64,000 bases of DNA from Rhodoferax sp. (GTDB lineage: Bacteria; Pseudomonadota; Gammaproteobacteria; Burkholderiales; Burkholderiaceae_C): positions 1-64,000 of the forward strand of contig PKWM01000021.1 in the NCBI GenBank assembly GCA_003133245.1, written 5' to 3'. Shown one piece after another: positions 8,607 to 17,480 of this stretch. The position numbers and the translations under genes were made by a program. Numbering within the stretch: position 1 is the stretch's first letter; every line of letters begins with the position of its first letter. Below the pieces are notes generated by a model. That model was not told the DNA's origin, made no database searches, and saw only the letters and a list, made by a program, of their open reading frames with translations.

Positions 8607-9874
8607 GTGCGCCACGCTTGCCCATGAAACCCTTGATGTCGCTGGGTGATGCCTTGGCCGAACTGATTGGCTTTGCCGTGACACTGGACGGTGTTGAGTC
8701 CGTCTCGACCTTCGAGGCTGATGGCCGGGTGCTGGCACAAGATTTGGTATCGGCCTTGCAGGTGCCACCCGAAGACAACAGCTCGATGGATGGCTACGCC
8801 GTGCGCTGCACGGATGTCGTGCAGGCGCTGCGCGAAAGTTTGTCTGACTCGCCAGAGTTGCCCGTGTCGCAGCGTATTGCGGCCGGCACATCGGGTGCGC
8901 CGCTGCTACCCATGAGCGCAGCCCGTATTTTTACCGGCGCACAGATTCCCCTGGGTGCCGACGCGGTGGTGATGCAGGAGGACTGCGAAGTTCTTGCGTC
9001 TGACACGTCAGCAAGTAGTGTGCGGATCAAGGCGGTGCCCATGCCGGGGCAGTGGCTGCGTTGTGCCGGCGAAGACATCCGGCAAGGCGCGTTGGTGTTG
9101 GCCAAAGGTGATCGTTTGACACCGGCTGAGCTTGGGCTGGCTGCCAGTATTGGAATGGACTTTTTGCCGGTTGCGCGTCGCCCACGAGTTGCTTTATTTT
9201 CGACCGGTGACGAGTTGGTGATGCCCGGTGCGGTGCCGCCGGAGCAGATGAAGCCGGGTGCCATCTACAACTCCAACCGGTTTTTCTTGCGCGCGCTGCT
9301 GCTGCGCCTAGGCTGCGCGGTGAGCGACCTGGGCATCGTGCCGGATCAGCTCGATGCCACTGTGCAGGCGCTGCGCGCTGCGGCACAAAACCACGATTTG
9401 ATTTTGACCAGCGGCGGCGTCTCAGTCGGCGAAGAAGACCACATCAAACCGGCCGTGCAGTCGTTAGGCTCGCTTGATTTATGGCAGATCGCCATCAAGC
9501 CCGGCAAACCGTTTGCTTATGGTCGCGTGCAAAGCGCGCATTTCATCGGGCTGCCAGGCAACCCGGTGTCGAGCTTTGTGACGTTTTTGTTGCTGGTGCG
9601 GCCATTTTTACTCAAACTCCAGGGTGCCAGCCAAGTCACCATGAAATCAAGCGCTGCTACCGCTCATTTCACCTGGGCGCGAGCCGATCGACGGCGTGAA
9701 TTTTTACGCGTCAGGCGCAACGCCGCCGGCGGACTCGACCTGTTTGCCAACCAGAGTTCGGGTGTGCTGACTTCGGCCGTGTGGGCTGATGGTCTGGTGG
9801 ACAACCCGCCGGGGCAAACTATCGCTGTTGGCGATGTGGTTAGTTTCATTCCATTTTCGGAGTTGCTCGGATGA
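8603..9874 (+). CDS. moeA: Molybdopterin molybdenumtransferase MoeA
   Basis: Inserts molybdate into adenylylated molybdopterin. The protein has 423 residues, with the MoeA N-terminal signature DNSSMDGYAVR and the MoaB/Mog-like catalytic domain (FSTGDELVMPG, later LTSGGVSVGEEDH and LPGNPVSSFVTF). ATGA overlaps on both sides place it firmly in the mobB-moeA-moaD unit. Confidence 0.95.
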   Translation: MSAPRLPMKPLMSLGDALAELIGFAVTLDGVESVSTFEADGRVLAQDLVSALQVPPEDNSSMDGYAVRCTDVVQALRESLSDSPELPVSQRIAAGTSGAPLLPMSAARIFTGAQIPLGADAVVMQEDCEVLASDTSASSVRIKAVPMPGQWLRCAGEDIRQGALVLAKGDRLTPAELGLAASIGMDFLPVARRPRVALFSTGDELVMPGAVPPEQMKPGAIYNSNRFFLRALLLRLGCAVSDLGIVPDQLDATVQALRAAAQNHDLILTSGGVSVGEEDHIKPAVQSLGSLDLWQIAIKPGKPFAYGRVQSAHFIGLPGNPVSSFVTFLLLVRPFLLKLQGASQVTMKSSAATAHFTWARADRRREFLRVRRNAAGGLDLFANQSSGVLTSAVWADGLVDNPPGQTIAVGDVVSFIPFSELLG

Positions 9875-10122
9875 AGGTCACGGTGAAATATTTCGCTTCC
9901 ATCCGTGAGGCCTTGGGTGTCTCAAGCGAATTGCGTGATACAACTGCATTGACGCTGGCAGCCCTGCGCGATGAACTGATCGCCTTGGGCGGCGCGCATG
10001 CCCAGTGTCTCGTGCGTGGCCGTGCCGTGCGCATGGCAGTCAACCAGGTGATGAGTGACGAGTCTGCACTACTGGTGGAGGGCGCTGAAGTGGCGTTTTT
10101 CCCTCCGGTGACAGGGGGATAA
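9871..10122 (+). CDS. moaD: Molybdopterin synthase small subunit MoaD
   Basis: Ubiquitin-like sulfur carrier of 83 residues ending in the essential Gly-Gly tail (PPVTGG), which is thiocarboxylated and donates sulfur to precursor Z in complex with MoaE. The ATG lies within the moeA stop (ATGA). Confidence 0.95.
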   Translation: MKVTVKYFASIREALGVSSELRDTTALTLAALRDELIALGGAHAQCLVRGRAVRMAVNQVMSDESALLVEGAEVAFFPPVTGG

Positions 10123-10165
10123 GGGCGAATAAGGCAATCAATGCTCGTACAAAAATAGTCAACCA

Positions 10166-10672
10166 ATGAATTCAACCCAAGCGCCTGATTTACCTCGCGT
10201 TTCAATTCAATCTGCTGACTTCGACCTGAGCGCCGAAGTCGCTGCTTTGCGCGCGCAGGACGGCCGCGTCGGCGCTGTCTGCAGTTTTGTCGGCACCGTG
10301 CGCACTGGCACTGCTGGCAGCGCCGGCTCCATCAGCAGCTTGGAGCTGGAACACTATCCTGGCATGACTGAAAAAGCGATTGAGGCCATGATTGACACAG
10401 CTTATCAACGCTTTGACATTTACGGCGTGCGTGTTATTCACCGCATCGGTTTGCTGCTGCCACTGGATCAGATCGTTTTGGTGGTGGTGAGCTCGGCGCA
10501 TCGGGCTGAGAGCTTTCAGGCCTGCGAGTTTTTGATGGATTACCTCAAAACCCAGGCGCCGTTCTGGAAGAAGGAGCAGACGCCGCAAGGGGCACACTGG
10601 GTGGATGCCAGGGTCAGTGACGATGCTGCCCTGGCGCGGTGGGGCGGCAAGTACTCAGGATCCAATGGCTGA
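10166..10672 (+). CDS. moaE: Molybdopterin synthase large subunit MoaE
   Basis: Catalytic subunit that converts cyclic pyranopterin monophosphate to molybdopterin using the MoaD thiocarboxylate. The protein has 168 residues, with the conserved LELEHYPGMTEKAI and the active-site lysine segment PFWKKEQTP. It lies 43 nt after moaD and appears to be the last gene of the alaA-moaE run. It is slightly longer than E. coli MoaE because of N-terminal residues. Confidence 0.94.
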   Translation: MNSTQAPDLPRVSIQSADFDLSAEVAALRAQDGRVGAVCSFVGTVRTGTAGSAGSISSLELEHYPGMTEKAIEAMIDTAYQRFDIYGVRVIHRIGLLLPLDQIVLVVVSSAHRAESFQACEFLMDYLKTQAPFWKKEQTPQGAHWVDARVSDDAALARWGGKYSGSNG

Positions 10673-10736
10673 GCGGTGCCGGTCAACTATGCGCCGATAA
10701 TGCGGGACCTTTATTTCGAAACACCCCACATTTCCC

Positions 10737-12398
10737 ATGGCTCAATACGTATTCTCCATGAACCACCTCGGCAAGATCGTGCCGCCGAAGAAGTTCATTC
10801 TCAAAGACATTTCACTCAGCTTTTTCCCTGGTGCCAAGATTGGCGTGCTCGGGACCAACGGTTCGGGTAAATCAACGCTGCTCAGAATCATGGCGGGTGT
10901 TGACAAGGAGTTTGAGGGCGAGGCGGTTCCGATGGCGGGCCTCAACATTGGTTATTTGCCACAAGAACCACAGCTCGATCCGACGCAAACGGTACGTGAC
11001 AGCATTGAAGCTGGCATGGGCCATGTGCTGGCGGCCAAGGCCCGGCTGGAAGAAATCTACGCCGCGTACGCCGAGGAAGACGCCGATTTTGAAAAACTGG
11101 CCGAGGAGCAGGGCCACCTCGAAGCCATCATAGGCAGTGCCGGCACCGACTCCGAACACCAGCTGGAAATTGCCGCCGATGCTTTGCGCTTGCCGCCGTG
11201 GGACGCTGTTATCGGCGTCTTGTCGGGCGGCGAGAAACGCCGGGTGGCGCTGTGCCGGCTGCTGCTGTCCAAGCCTGACATGCTGCTGCTCGATGAGCCC
11301 ACCAATCACCTTGATGCCGAATCGGTCGATTGGCTGGAACAGTTTTTGAAACGCTATCCCGGCACGGTGGTGGCGATTACTCATGATCGCTATTTTCTGG
11401 ACAATGCGGCCGAGTGGATTCTGGAACTCGATCGCGGCGCCGGCATTCCTTACAAGGGCAATTACAGCGCCTGGCTGGAACAAAAGCAGGAGCGTTTGGC
11501 GCAGGAGCAAAAAGGCGAAGAATCACGCGCCAAGGCGCTGAAGAAAGAGCTGGAGTGGTCACGTCAAAACCCGAAGGCGCGTCAGGCCAAGAGCAAGGCG
11601 CGGCTGGCCCGTTTTGAAGAATTGTCAGATTTTGAATACCAGAGGCGCAACGAGACCAACGAGATTTTCATTCCGGTGGCCGAGCGCCTGGGCCATGAAG
11701 TGATTGAATTCGTCAACGTTAGCAAGTCGTTTGGCGATCGCCTACTGATTGATAACCTGAGTTTTAAAGTGCCAGCAGGTGCCATCGTCGGCATTATTGG
11801 CCCCAACGGTGCCGGCAAATCGACGCTGTTTCGCATGATTGCCGGTCAGCAAAAACCCGACAGTGGCGAGGTGAAGATTGGCGGCACCGTCAAGATGGCG
11901 TTTGTGGATCAAAACCGGGACGATTTGTCGAACGAAAAAACAGTTTGGGAAGATGTTTCGGACGGGCTCGACATTCTGAATGTTGGCAAGTTCCAGATGG
12001 CCAGTCGCGCTTATTGCGGCCGCTTTAATTTTAATGGTGCGGATCAACAAAAACGCGTTGGCACGCTCTCCGGTGGCGAGCGCGGTCGCTTGCATCTGGC
12101 CAAAACGCTGATTGCCGGCGGTAACGTGTTGATGCTCGATGAGCCGTCGAACGACCTTGATGTGGAGACTTTGCGCGCGCTTGAAGACGCTCTGCTGGAG
12201 TTTGCCGGATCGATCATGGTGATCAGCCACGATCGCTGGTTTCTCGACCGCATTGCGACCCACATTCTGGCTTGTGAAGGGGACAGCCAATGGACCTTCT
12301 TTGATGGCAATTACCAAGAGTATGAAGCAGACAAGCGCAGACGCCTGGGCGAAGAAGGCGCCAAACCCAAACGCATGCGCTTCAAGGCGCTGAAGTAA
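10737..12398 (+). CDS. ettA: Energy-dependent translational throttle protein EttA (ABC-F)
   Basis: Ribosome-bound ABC-F ATPase of 553 residues that gates entry to elongation according to the ADP/ATP ratio. It has two ABC cassettes: Walker A GTNGSGKST (39-47) with LSGGE (162-166), and a second GPNGAGKST with LSGGERGRLHL. Between them is a charged linker (KKELEWSRQNPKARQAKSKAR) that contacts the ribosome. There are no membrane segments. No SD is obvious at the ATG (10737), but the N-terminus MAQYVFSM is that of EttA. Confidence 0.95.
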   Translation: MAQYVFSMNHLGKIVPPKKFILKDISLSFFPGAKIGVLGTNGSGKSTLLRIMAGVDKEFEGEAVPMAGLNIGYLPQEPQLDPTQTVRDSIEAGMGHVLAAKARLEEIYAAYAEEDADFEKLAEEQGHLEAIIGSAGTDSEHQLEIAADALRLPPWDAVIGVLSGGEKRRVALCRLLLSKPDMLLLDEPTNHLDAESVDWLEQFLKRYPGTVVAITHDRYFLDNAAEWILELDRGAGIPYKGNYSAWLEQKQERLAQEQKGEESRAKALKKELEWSRQNPKARQAKSKARLARFEELSDFEYQRRNETNEIFIPVAERLGHEVIEFVNVSKSFGDRLLIDNLSFKVPAGAIVGIIGPNGAGKSTLFRMIAGQQKPDSGEVKIGGTVKMAFVDQNRDDLSNEKTVWEDVSDGLDILNVGKFQMASRAYCGRFNFNGADQQKRVGTLSGGERGRLHLAKTLIAGGNVLMLDEPSNDLDVETLRALEDALLEFAGSIMVISHDRWFLDRIATHILACEGDSQWTFFDGNYQEYEADKRRRLGEEGAKPKRMRFKALK

Positions 12399-12434
12399 GG
12401 ACGCTGGAGGCTGCGAACGTTGAAACTCCAGCGT
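12399..12434 (+). other. Stem-loop immediately after ettA
   Basis: A 9-bp perfect inverted repeat (ACGCTGGAG 12401-12409 / CTCCAGCGT 12426-12434) with a 16-nt loop starts 3 nt after the ettA stop. No T run follows, so it is not a classical terminator; it may protect the mRNA 3' end or weaken read-through. Confidence 0.5.
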
Positions 12435-12473
12435 GGGGTGGGCGGCGCGGTAGTTTTCAAGAGAAATCCAAGC

Positions 12474-13754
12474 ATGGTTATTTTTTCCCGCAAGGTCTTT
12501 AGGTTGCTGGCGGTTGCACTATGCGTGCCCGCCCTGGCGTTCGCTCAGCCTTCGTCTGCGCCGATCAAGATGGCCCTGATCGAAGGCTTGAGCGGCCCTT
12601 TTGCCAACACGGGCGAGGCGATTTTTCGCAATCTGATCTGGGCGGTTGAACGCGTCAATGCTCGCGGCGGTGTGAAGTTGGCCGCAACAGAGGGAGGCAA
12701 TCGTCCATTGGCGCTTGAACGCTACGACAGCAAAGGCCAGAACGAGGAAGCCTTGTCAGCGCTCAAGGCGGCCATTGATGACGGCGCGCAGTTTGTCATG
12801 CAAGGCAACTCATCGGCCACGGCGGCGGCTTTGATGGATGCCATCAACAAGCACAACGAGCGCGAGCCTGGCAAGCGCGTGCTGTTCCTGAACTATTCAG
12901 CAGTCGATCCGATTTTGACCAACGAAAAATGCAGTTTCTGGCATTTTCGCTTTGATGCCCATGCGGATATGCGCATGCGTGCTTTGATGGCGGTGCTCAA
13001 AGACGACAAAGCCTTGAAAAGCGTCTATATCATCGGCCAGGATTACAGTTTTGGCCAGGCGGTGGCGCGCGAGGCGATGCGGCAGTTGGCGCAACGCCGA
13101 CCCGACGTGCAGATCGTCGGCAACGAGTTGCACCCGGTGGGCCGGGTGAAAGATTTCTTGCCCTACGCCACCAAAATCAAGGCCAGTGGTGCGCAGGCCG
13201 TCATCACCGGCAACTGGGGCAACGATTTGACACTCTTGGTCAAGGCCGCCAAAGAAGTGGGCTTTGAGGGCAAGTTCTATACTTTTTATGGCAACGCACT
13301 GGGCGCACCCGCTGCCATGGGGGAGGCCGGTATCGGCAAAGTGCTGGCGGTGGCCGATTGGCTGCCCAACGTGCAGAACGCGCAAAGCGAAGCCTTTTAC
13401 CGGTCGTTCCGCCAGCGTTTCCCCAACCCGGCGGACGACTACGTTCACATGCGCATGCAACTGATGATCGAGGCCTTGGTGCAGGCGATGCAAAAGGCTG
13501 GGACAACCGAATCGATCGCCGTCGCGAGGCAGTTGGAGCGCGTCACCGTCACGTTCATGGGCCAATCTGGCGCGATGCGTGCCTCTGACCATCAGTTTCA
13601 ACAGCCGTTGGTGGTGGGCGTGATGGACAAGCAAGGAACGCCCGGCGTGAAGTTCGATGTGGAAGGCTCAGGCTATGGCTTTCGGGTGATTAAAACCATT
13701 TCTGCGGCCGCTGCCGAACAGCCCACGACTTGCAAGATGCAGCGGCCACTTTGA
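12474..13754 (+). CDS. Periplasmic substrate-binding protein, branched-chain amino acid ABC family (orphan)
   Basis: Family-6 periplasmic binding protein of 426 residues. It has a Sec signal peptide (about residues 1-23, ending ALAFA) followed by IKMALIEGLSGPFANTGEA, a typical ligand-binding N-terminus. The start is the ATG at 12474, because the 18 codons upstream would disrupt the signal peptide. No permease or ATPase genes are adjacent, so it is an orphan receptor here; the ligand (amino acid, urea or aromatic acid) cannot be told from sequence. Confidence 0.85.
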   Translation: MVIFSRKVFRLLAVALCVPALAFAQPSSAPIKMALIEGLSGPFANTGEAIFRNLIWAVERVNARGGVKLAATEGGNRPLALERYDSKGQNEEALSALKAAIDDGAQFVMQGNSSATAAALMDAINKHNEREPGKRVLFLNYSAVDPILTNEKCSFWHFRFDAHADMRMRALMAVLKDDKALKSVYIIGQDYSFGQAVAREAMRQLAQRRPDVQIVGNELHPVGRVKDFLPYATKIKASGAQAVITGNWGNDLTLLVKAAKEVGFEGKFYTFYGNALGAPAAMGEAGIGKVLAVADWLPNVQNAQSEAFYRSFRQRFPNPADDYVHMRMQLMIEALVQAMQKAGTTESIAVARQLERVTVTFMGQSGAMRASDHQFQQPLVVGVMDKQGTPGVKFDVEGSGYGFRVIKTISAAAAEQPTTCKMQRPL

Positions 13755-13781
13755 GTTTGCTGGCGGCTTGCGGGTGTTGGC

Positions 13782-13842
13782 TATAATCAGCGCCTCTGCA
13801 AACCGCAGCAGCGCACGTCAGGGGCAGTTCCAGCGCCTGACG
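13782..13842 (+). promoter_or_regulatory. rpsO promoter -10 and leader hairpin
   Basis: A consensus TATAAT sits at 13782-13787; the best -35 (TTGCTG, 13757-13762) is weak and widely spaced. Downstream, a leader hairpin CGTCAGG (13816-13822) / CCTGACG (13836-13842) precedes the SD (AGGAAAA) of rpsO. S15 represses its own translation in several bacteria through leader structure, so this is a candidate autoregulatory site. Confidence 0.5.
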
Positions 13843-13867
13843 CAAGTTCATCACTCACAGGAAAAAT

Positions 13868-14134
13868 ATGATCGCATCCAGCATTAAAGCCGCTGTCGTC
13901 AAAGACAACGCACGCCAAGCCGGTGACACCGGAAGTCCCGAAGTGCAAGTTGCACTTTTGACAGCACGTATCAACGAACTCACGCCCCACTTCAAGACCC
14001 ACGCCAAGGACCATCACGGTCGTCGCGGTCTGCTGCGCATGGTGAGTCGCCGGCGTAAGTTGTTGGACTACCTCAAGTCCAAAGACGCTGAACGTTACAC
14101 CGCGCTGATCACCAAATTGGGTCTGCGTAAGTAA
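13868..14134 (+). CDS. rpsO: 30S ribosomal protein S15
   Basis: Primary 16S rRNA-binding protein of the small subunit platform, 88 residues, full length. Conserved segments are [17 protein letters not shown] and [22 protein letters not shown]. The gene order rpsO-pnp is the classical one. A strong terminator follows at once. Confidence 0.97.
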   Translation: MIASSIKAAVVKDNARQAGDTGSPEVQVALLTARINELTPHFKTHAKDHHGRRGLLRMVSRRRKLLDYLKSKDAERYTALITKLGLRK

Positions 14135-14152
14135 GCGATCAGCTCAATGATG

Positions 14153-14188
14153 AACGCCTGAGTTAGTTGACTAGCTCAGGCGTTTTTT
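14153..14188 (+). terminator. Rho-independent terminator between rpsO and pnp
   Basis: A 10-bp perfect stem (AACGCCTGAG / CTCAGGCGTT, 14153-14162 / 14175-14184) extends by four more pairs, one of them G-T, to a TTGA loop. A T run at 14183-14188 follows. It sits 18 bp after the rpsO stop and corresponds to the attenuating t1 terminator of rpsO-pnp operons. Confidence 0.9.
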
Positions 14189-14192
14189 ACTT

Positions 14193-14287
14193 CGGAGCAG
14201 GCTGTAACAGAGCGAAGCTGTGTCATTCCAGAGTGGTTTAAATCGAATTTCTCTGGAATGGCATCGTGTTCTGTGATGCAGGCTCCG
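14193..14287 (+). promoter_or_regulatory. Structured pnp leader (candidate RNase III / PNPase autoregulatory hairpin)
   Basis: Nested inverted repeats in the 5' leader can pair as one long interrupted hairpin: CGGAGC (14193-14198) with GCTCCG (14282-14287), ACAGA (14207-14211) with TCTGT (14270-14274), and CATTCCAGAG (14224-14233) with CTCTGGAATG (14251-14260). In E. coli the pnp leader forms a long duplex cut by RNase III, after which PNPase represses its own mRNA; this structure is in the same place. Confidence 0.6.
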
Positions 14288-14335
14288 GGCTCGGGTGAAG
14301 TGGCCTGCACTTCCCAAATTGACCAGGAGAAAAAT

Positions 14336-16456
14336 ATGAGCATATTCAATAAAGTGACCAAGACTTTTCAATGGGGCCAAAATACGGTGACCATGGAAAC
14401 CGGCGAAATTGCCCGTCAGGCCAATGGTGCGGTGCTGCTCGATATGGATGGCACCGTGGTGCTGGCCACTGTTGTTGGCAAGACGGAAGGCAAGGCCGGT
14501 CAGGACTTCTTTCCGCTGACGGTGGATTACCTTGAAAAATCCTATGCGGCGGGCAAGATCCCGGGCAGCTTCTTCAAGCGCGAAGGTCGTCCCAGCGAGT
14601 TTGAGACGCTGACCAGCCGTCTGATCGACCGACCGATTCGTCCGCTCTTTCCCGAAGGTTTCTTCAACGAAGTGCATGTGGTGATTCACACCCTGTCACT
14701 TAACCCTGAAGTCGATGCCGACATTGCTGCCTTGATTGCTGTCAGCGCGGCGTTGTCGGTCAGCGGCATCCCGTTTGATGGCCCGATTGGTGCCGCCCGT
14801 GTCGGCTATATCAACGGTGAATACGTGCTTAACCCGGGCCAGACCGCGCGCAAGGACTCCAGCATGGACTTGGTGGTGGCGGGGACTGAAGCCGCCGTGT
14901 TGATGGTCGAGTCCGAAGCCAAACAGCTCAGTGAAGAAATCATGCTCGGTGGTGTGATGTTTGGCCATGAGCAGGGCATTGTTGCCATCCATGCGATTCA
15001 CGAATTGGTGCGTGATGCGGGCAAACCGATGTGGGACTGGAAGGCCCCGGCCAAGGATGAATCCTTGATCGCCAGGGTTGGCGCGCTGGCCAAAGACAAG
15101 CTTGTTGCAGCCTACCAGATTCGCAACAAGCAGGCTCGCACCCAGGCTTGCCGAGCAGCCTACGCTGACGTGAAGACGGCGCTCAAGGCCGAGGGGATTG
15201 AGTTTGACAGCGTCAAGATAGAAGGCCTGTTGTTTGACATTGAAGCCGACATCGTGCGCAGCCAGATTCTGTCCGGCGAGCCGCGCATTGACGGTCGCGA
15301 TACGCGCACAGTGCGCCCGATCGAAATCCGCAGCGGCGTGTTGCCGCGCACCCATGGCTCGGCCCTGTTCACGCGCGGCGAGACGCAGGCGCTGGTCGTC
15401 ACCACACTCGGCACCGAGCGCGATGCACAGCGCATTGACGCACTCTCGGGCGACTATGAAGAGCGCTTCATGCTGCACTACAACATGCCTCCTTTTGCCA
15501 CCGGTGAAACCGGTCGTGTTGGCACGCCCAAGCGGCGCGAGATCGGCCACGGTCGCCTCGCCAAGCGCGCGCTGGTGGCCTGCCTGCCGAGCAAGGAAGA
15601 CTTTCCCTACACCATGCGCGTGGTGTCGGAGATCACCGAGTCCAACGGTTCTTCGTCAATGGCCTCAGTCTGCGGCGGCTGCCTGTCCTTGATGGACGCC
15701 GGTGTGCCGATGAAAGCGCACGTGGCCGGTATTGCCATGGGTCTGATCAAGGACGGCAACCGTTTTGCCGTGCTGACCGACATTCTGGGCGATGAAGATC
15801 ATCTGGGTGATATGGACTTCAAGGTGGCTGGCACCACCAATGGTATTACCGCGTTGCAGATGGACATCAAAATCCAGGGCATCACGCAGGAAATCATGCA
15901 GGTCGCACTGGCCCAGGCCAAAGAAGCGCGTATGCATATCCTGGGCAAAATGCAAGCGGTCATGGCTGAAGCGAAGACTGAAGTTTCAACTTTTGCGCCG
16001 CGTCTCTTCACCATGAAAATCAATCCCGAAAAAATTCGCGATGTGATCGGCAAAGGGGGTTCGGTGATCCGCGCGCTGACCGAAGAAACCGGCACCCAGA
16101 TCAATATCGACGAAGACGGCACCATCACCATCGCCTCGGCCGACCCGGCCAAGGCCGAAGCCGCCAAAAAACGTATCGAGCAGATCACGGCCGAAGTCGA
16201 AATTGGCAAGGTCTATGAAGGCCCGGTCACCAAGATTCTGGATTTTGGTGCTTTGATCAACCTGCTGCCCGGCAAGGATGGCCTGTTGCACATCAGTCAG
16301 ATCGCCCATGAACGTGTCGAAAAAGTATCCGATTATTTGACTGAAGGCCAGATCGTGCGGGTCAAGGTGCTTGAGACCGATGAAAAAGGCCGCGTCAAGC
16401 TGTCCATGAAAGCCTTGCTGGATCGTCCCGCTCAAAACGGCCCGGATCGCGCTTAG
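14336..16456 (+). CDS. pnp: Polyribonucleotide nucleotidyltransferase (PNPase)
   Basis: Phosphorolytic 3'-5' exoribonuclease of the RNA degradosome, 706 residues. Two RNase PH cores are joined by a helical domain (first core from about 10, second from about 310), followed by a KH domain ([20 protein letters not shown], about 555-615) and an S1 domain (about 620-690, [20 protein letters not shown]). The start is the ATG at 14336, with AGGAGA just upstream (14325-14330), not the longer open frame from 14258, which would cover the leader hairpin. Confidence 0.97.
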   Translation: MSIFNKVTKTFQWGQNTVTMETGEIARQANGAVLLDMDGTVVLATVVGKTEGKAGQDFFPLTVDYLEKSYAAGKIPGSFFKREGRPSEFETLTSRLIDRPIRPLFPEGFFNEVHVVIHTLSLNPEVDADIAALIAVSAALSVSGIPFDGPIGAARVGYINGEYVLNPGQTARKDSSMDLVVAGTEAAVLMVESEAKQLSEEIMLGGVMFGHEQGIVAIHAIHELVRDAGKPMWDWKAPAKDESLIARVGALAKDKLVAAYQIRNKQARTQACRAAYADVKTALKAEGIEFDSVKIEGLLFDIEADIVRSQILSGEPRIDGRDTRTVRPIEIRSGVLPRTHGSALFTRGETQALVVTTLGTERDAQRIDALSGDYEERFMLHYNMPPFATGETGRVGTPKRREIGHGRLAKRALVACLPSKEDFPYTMRVVSEITESNGSSSMASVCGGCLSLMDAGVPMKAHVAGIAMGLIKDGNRFAVLTDILGDEDHLGDMDFKVAGTTNGITALQMDIKIQGITQEIMQVALAQAKEARMHILGKMQAVMAEAKTEVSTFAPRLFTMKINPEKIRDVIGKGGSVIRALTEETGTQINIDEDGTITIASADPAKAEAAKKRIEQITAEVEIGKVYEGPVTKILDFGALINLLPGKDGLLHISQIAHERVEKVSDYLTEGQIVRVKVLETDEKGRVKLSMKALLDRPAQNGPDRA

Positions 16457-16481
16457 TCAGCCATTGGGGTTGGAGACGAGC

Positions 16482-17480
16482 ATGAAAGCGGTTGAAATCA
16501 CGGCCTTTGGCGGGCCTGAAGTTTTGCGTCTGGGCGAGCGACCGAAGCCGGTTGCCGGCGCGGATGAGTTGCTCATCCGCGTCGCGGCCAGTGGTGTCAA
16601 TCGGCCCGATGTGCTGCAACGTGCCGGTCACTATCCGGCCCCTGCGGGCGCCTCGGATATTGCGGGTTTGGAAGTGGCTGGCGTGATCGAGCAGGGCGAC
16701 GTGCGGGAGTTGGCGCAAGCTGGCTTCAAGCTCGGCGATCATGTCTGTGCGCTGGTAGCCGGCGGTGGTTACGCACAATATTGCGTCGCTCCGATTGAAC
16801 AATGTCTGCCGGTACCCAAGGGCCTGAGCGACGTTGAAGCGGCATCCCTGCCCGAGACTTTTTTCACGGTCTGGAGCAACGTCTTTGACCGCGCCCATCT
16901 GCAAGCGGGTGAAACACTTTTGGTTCAGGGCGGATCCAGTGGTATTGGCGTGGCTGCCATTCAAATCGCCAAAGCGCTGGGTGCACACGTCATGGTGACG
17001 GCGGGCAGTGCTGACAAATGCGCGGCTTGTCTGGCTTTGGGCGCTGAGCATGCCATCAATTACAAGACGCACGATTTTCAAGCCGAGGTCAAGCGCTTGA
17101 CCGGTGGCCACGGAGTCGATGTGATTCTTGACATGGTTGCGGGCAACTATGTGGCCAAAGAGATCGAGTGTTTAAGCGAAGACGGTCGCCTGGTCATCAT
17201 CGCGGTACAGGGTGGCGTCAAGAGTGAAATCAACGCCGGTCTGGTTTTGCGTCGGCGCCTCACGCTGACCGGCTCAACCTTGCGGGCCCGACCGGTTGCC
17301 TTCAAGGCGGCGATTGCGCAAGCACTCCGGAAGAACGTTTGGCCACTGATTGAACAGGGCCGCATCAAGCCGGTGATTCACAGCACGTTCGCGGCCGCCG
17401 ATGCGGCGCAAGCTCACGCGCTGATGGAATCGAACCAGCATGTCGGCAAAATTGTTTTGACCTGGGTGCAGCATGAATAA
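16482..17480 (+). CDS. NAD(P)H quinone oxidoreductase, zinc-independent MDR family (PIG3-like)
   Basis: Medium-chain dehydrogenase/reductase of 332 residues, of the quinone oxidoreductase subgroup. It has an N-terminal GroES-like fold (AASGVNRPDVLQRAGHYP) and a Rossmann motif QGGSSGIGVAAIQIAK. The zinc-binding residues of alcohol dehydrogenases are absent. The physiological substrate is unknown. The start at 16482 has a GGAG SD (16472-16475). The stop overlaps tpiA by 8 nt, so the two are probably coupled. Confidence 0.9.
   Translation: MKAVEITAFGGPEVLRLGERPKPVAGADELLIRVAASGVNRPDVLQRAGHYPAPAGASDIAGLEVAGVIEQGDVRELAQAGFKLGDHVCALVAGGGYAQYCVAPIEQCLPVPKGLSDVEAASLPETFFTVWSNVFDRAHLQAGETLLVQGGSSGIGVAAIQIAKALGAHVMVTAGSADKCAACLALGAEHAINYKTHDFQAEVKRLTGGHGVDVILDMVAGNYVAKEIECLSEDGRLVIIAVQGGVKSEINAGLVLRRRLTLTGSTLRARPVAFKAAIAQALRKNVWPLIEQGRIKPVIHSTFAAADAAQAHALMESNQHVGKIVLTWVQHE

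Noticed and set aside
14696..15550. 284-codon open frame antisense to pnp
   Set aside because: Opposite a certain gene, no domain, no SD context; mirror of codon bias. The same holds for long antisense frames in nuoD (20411-21535), nuoF (22620-23636) and hom/thrC (6544-7578).
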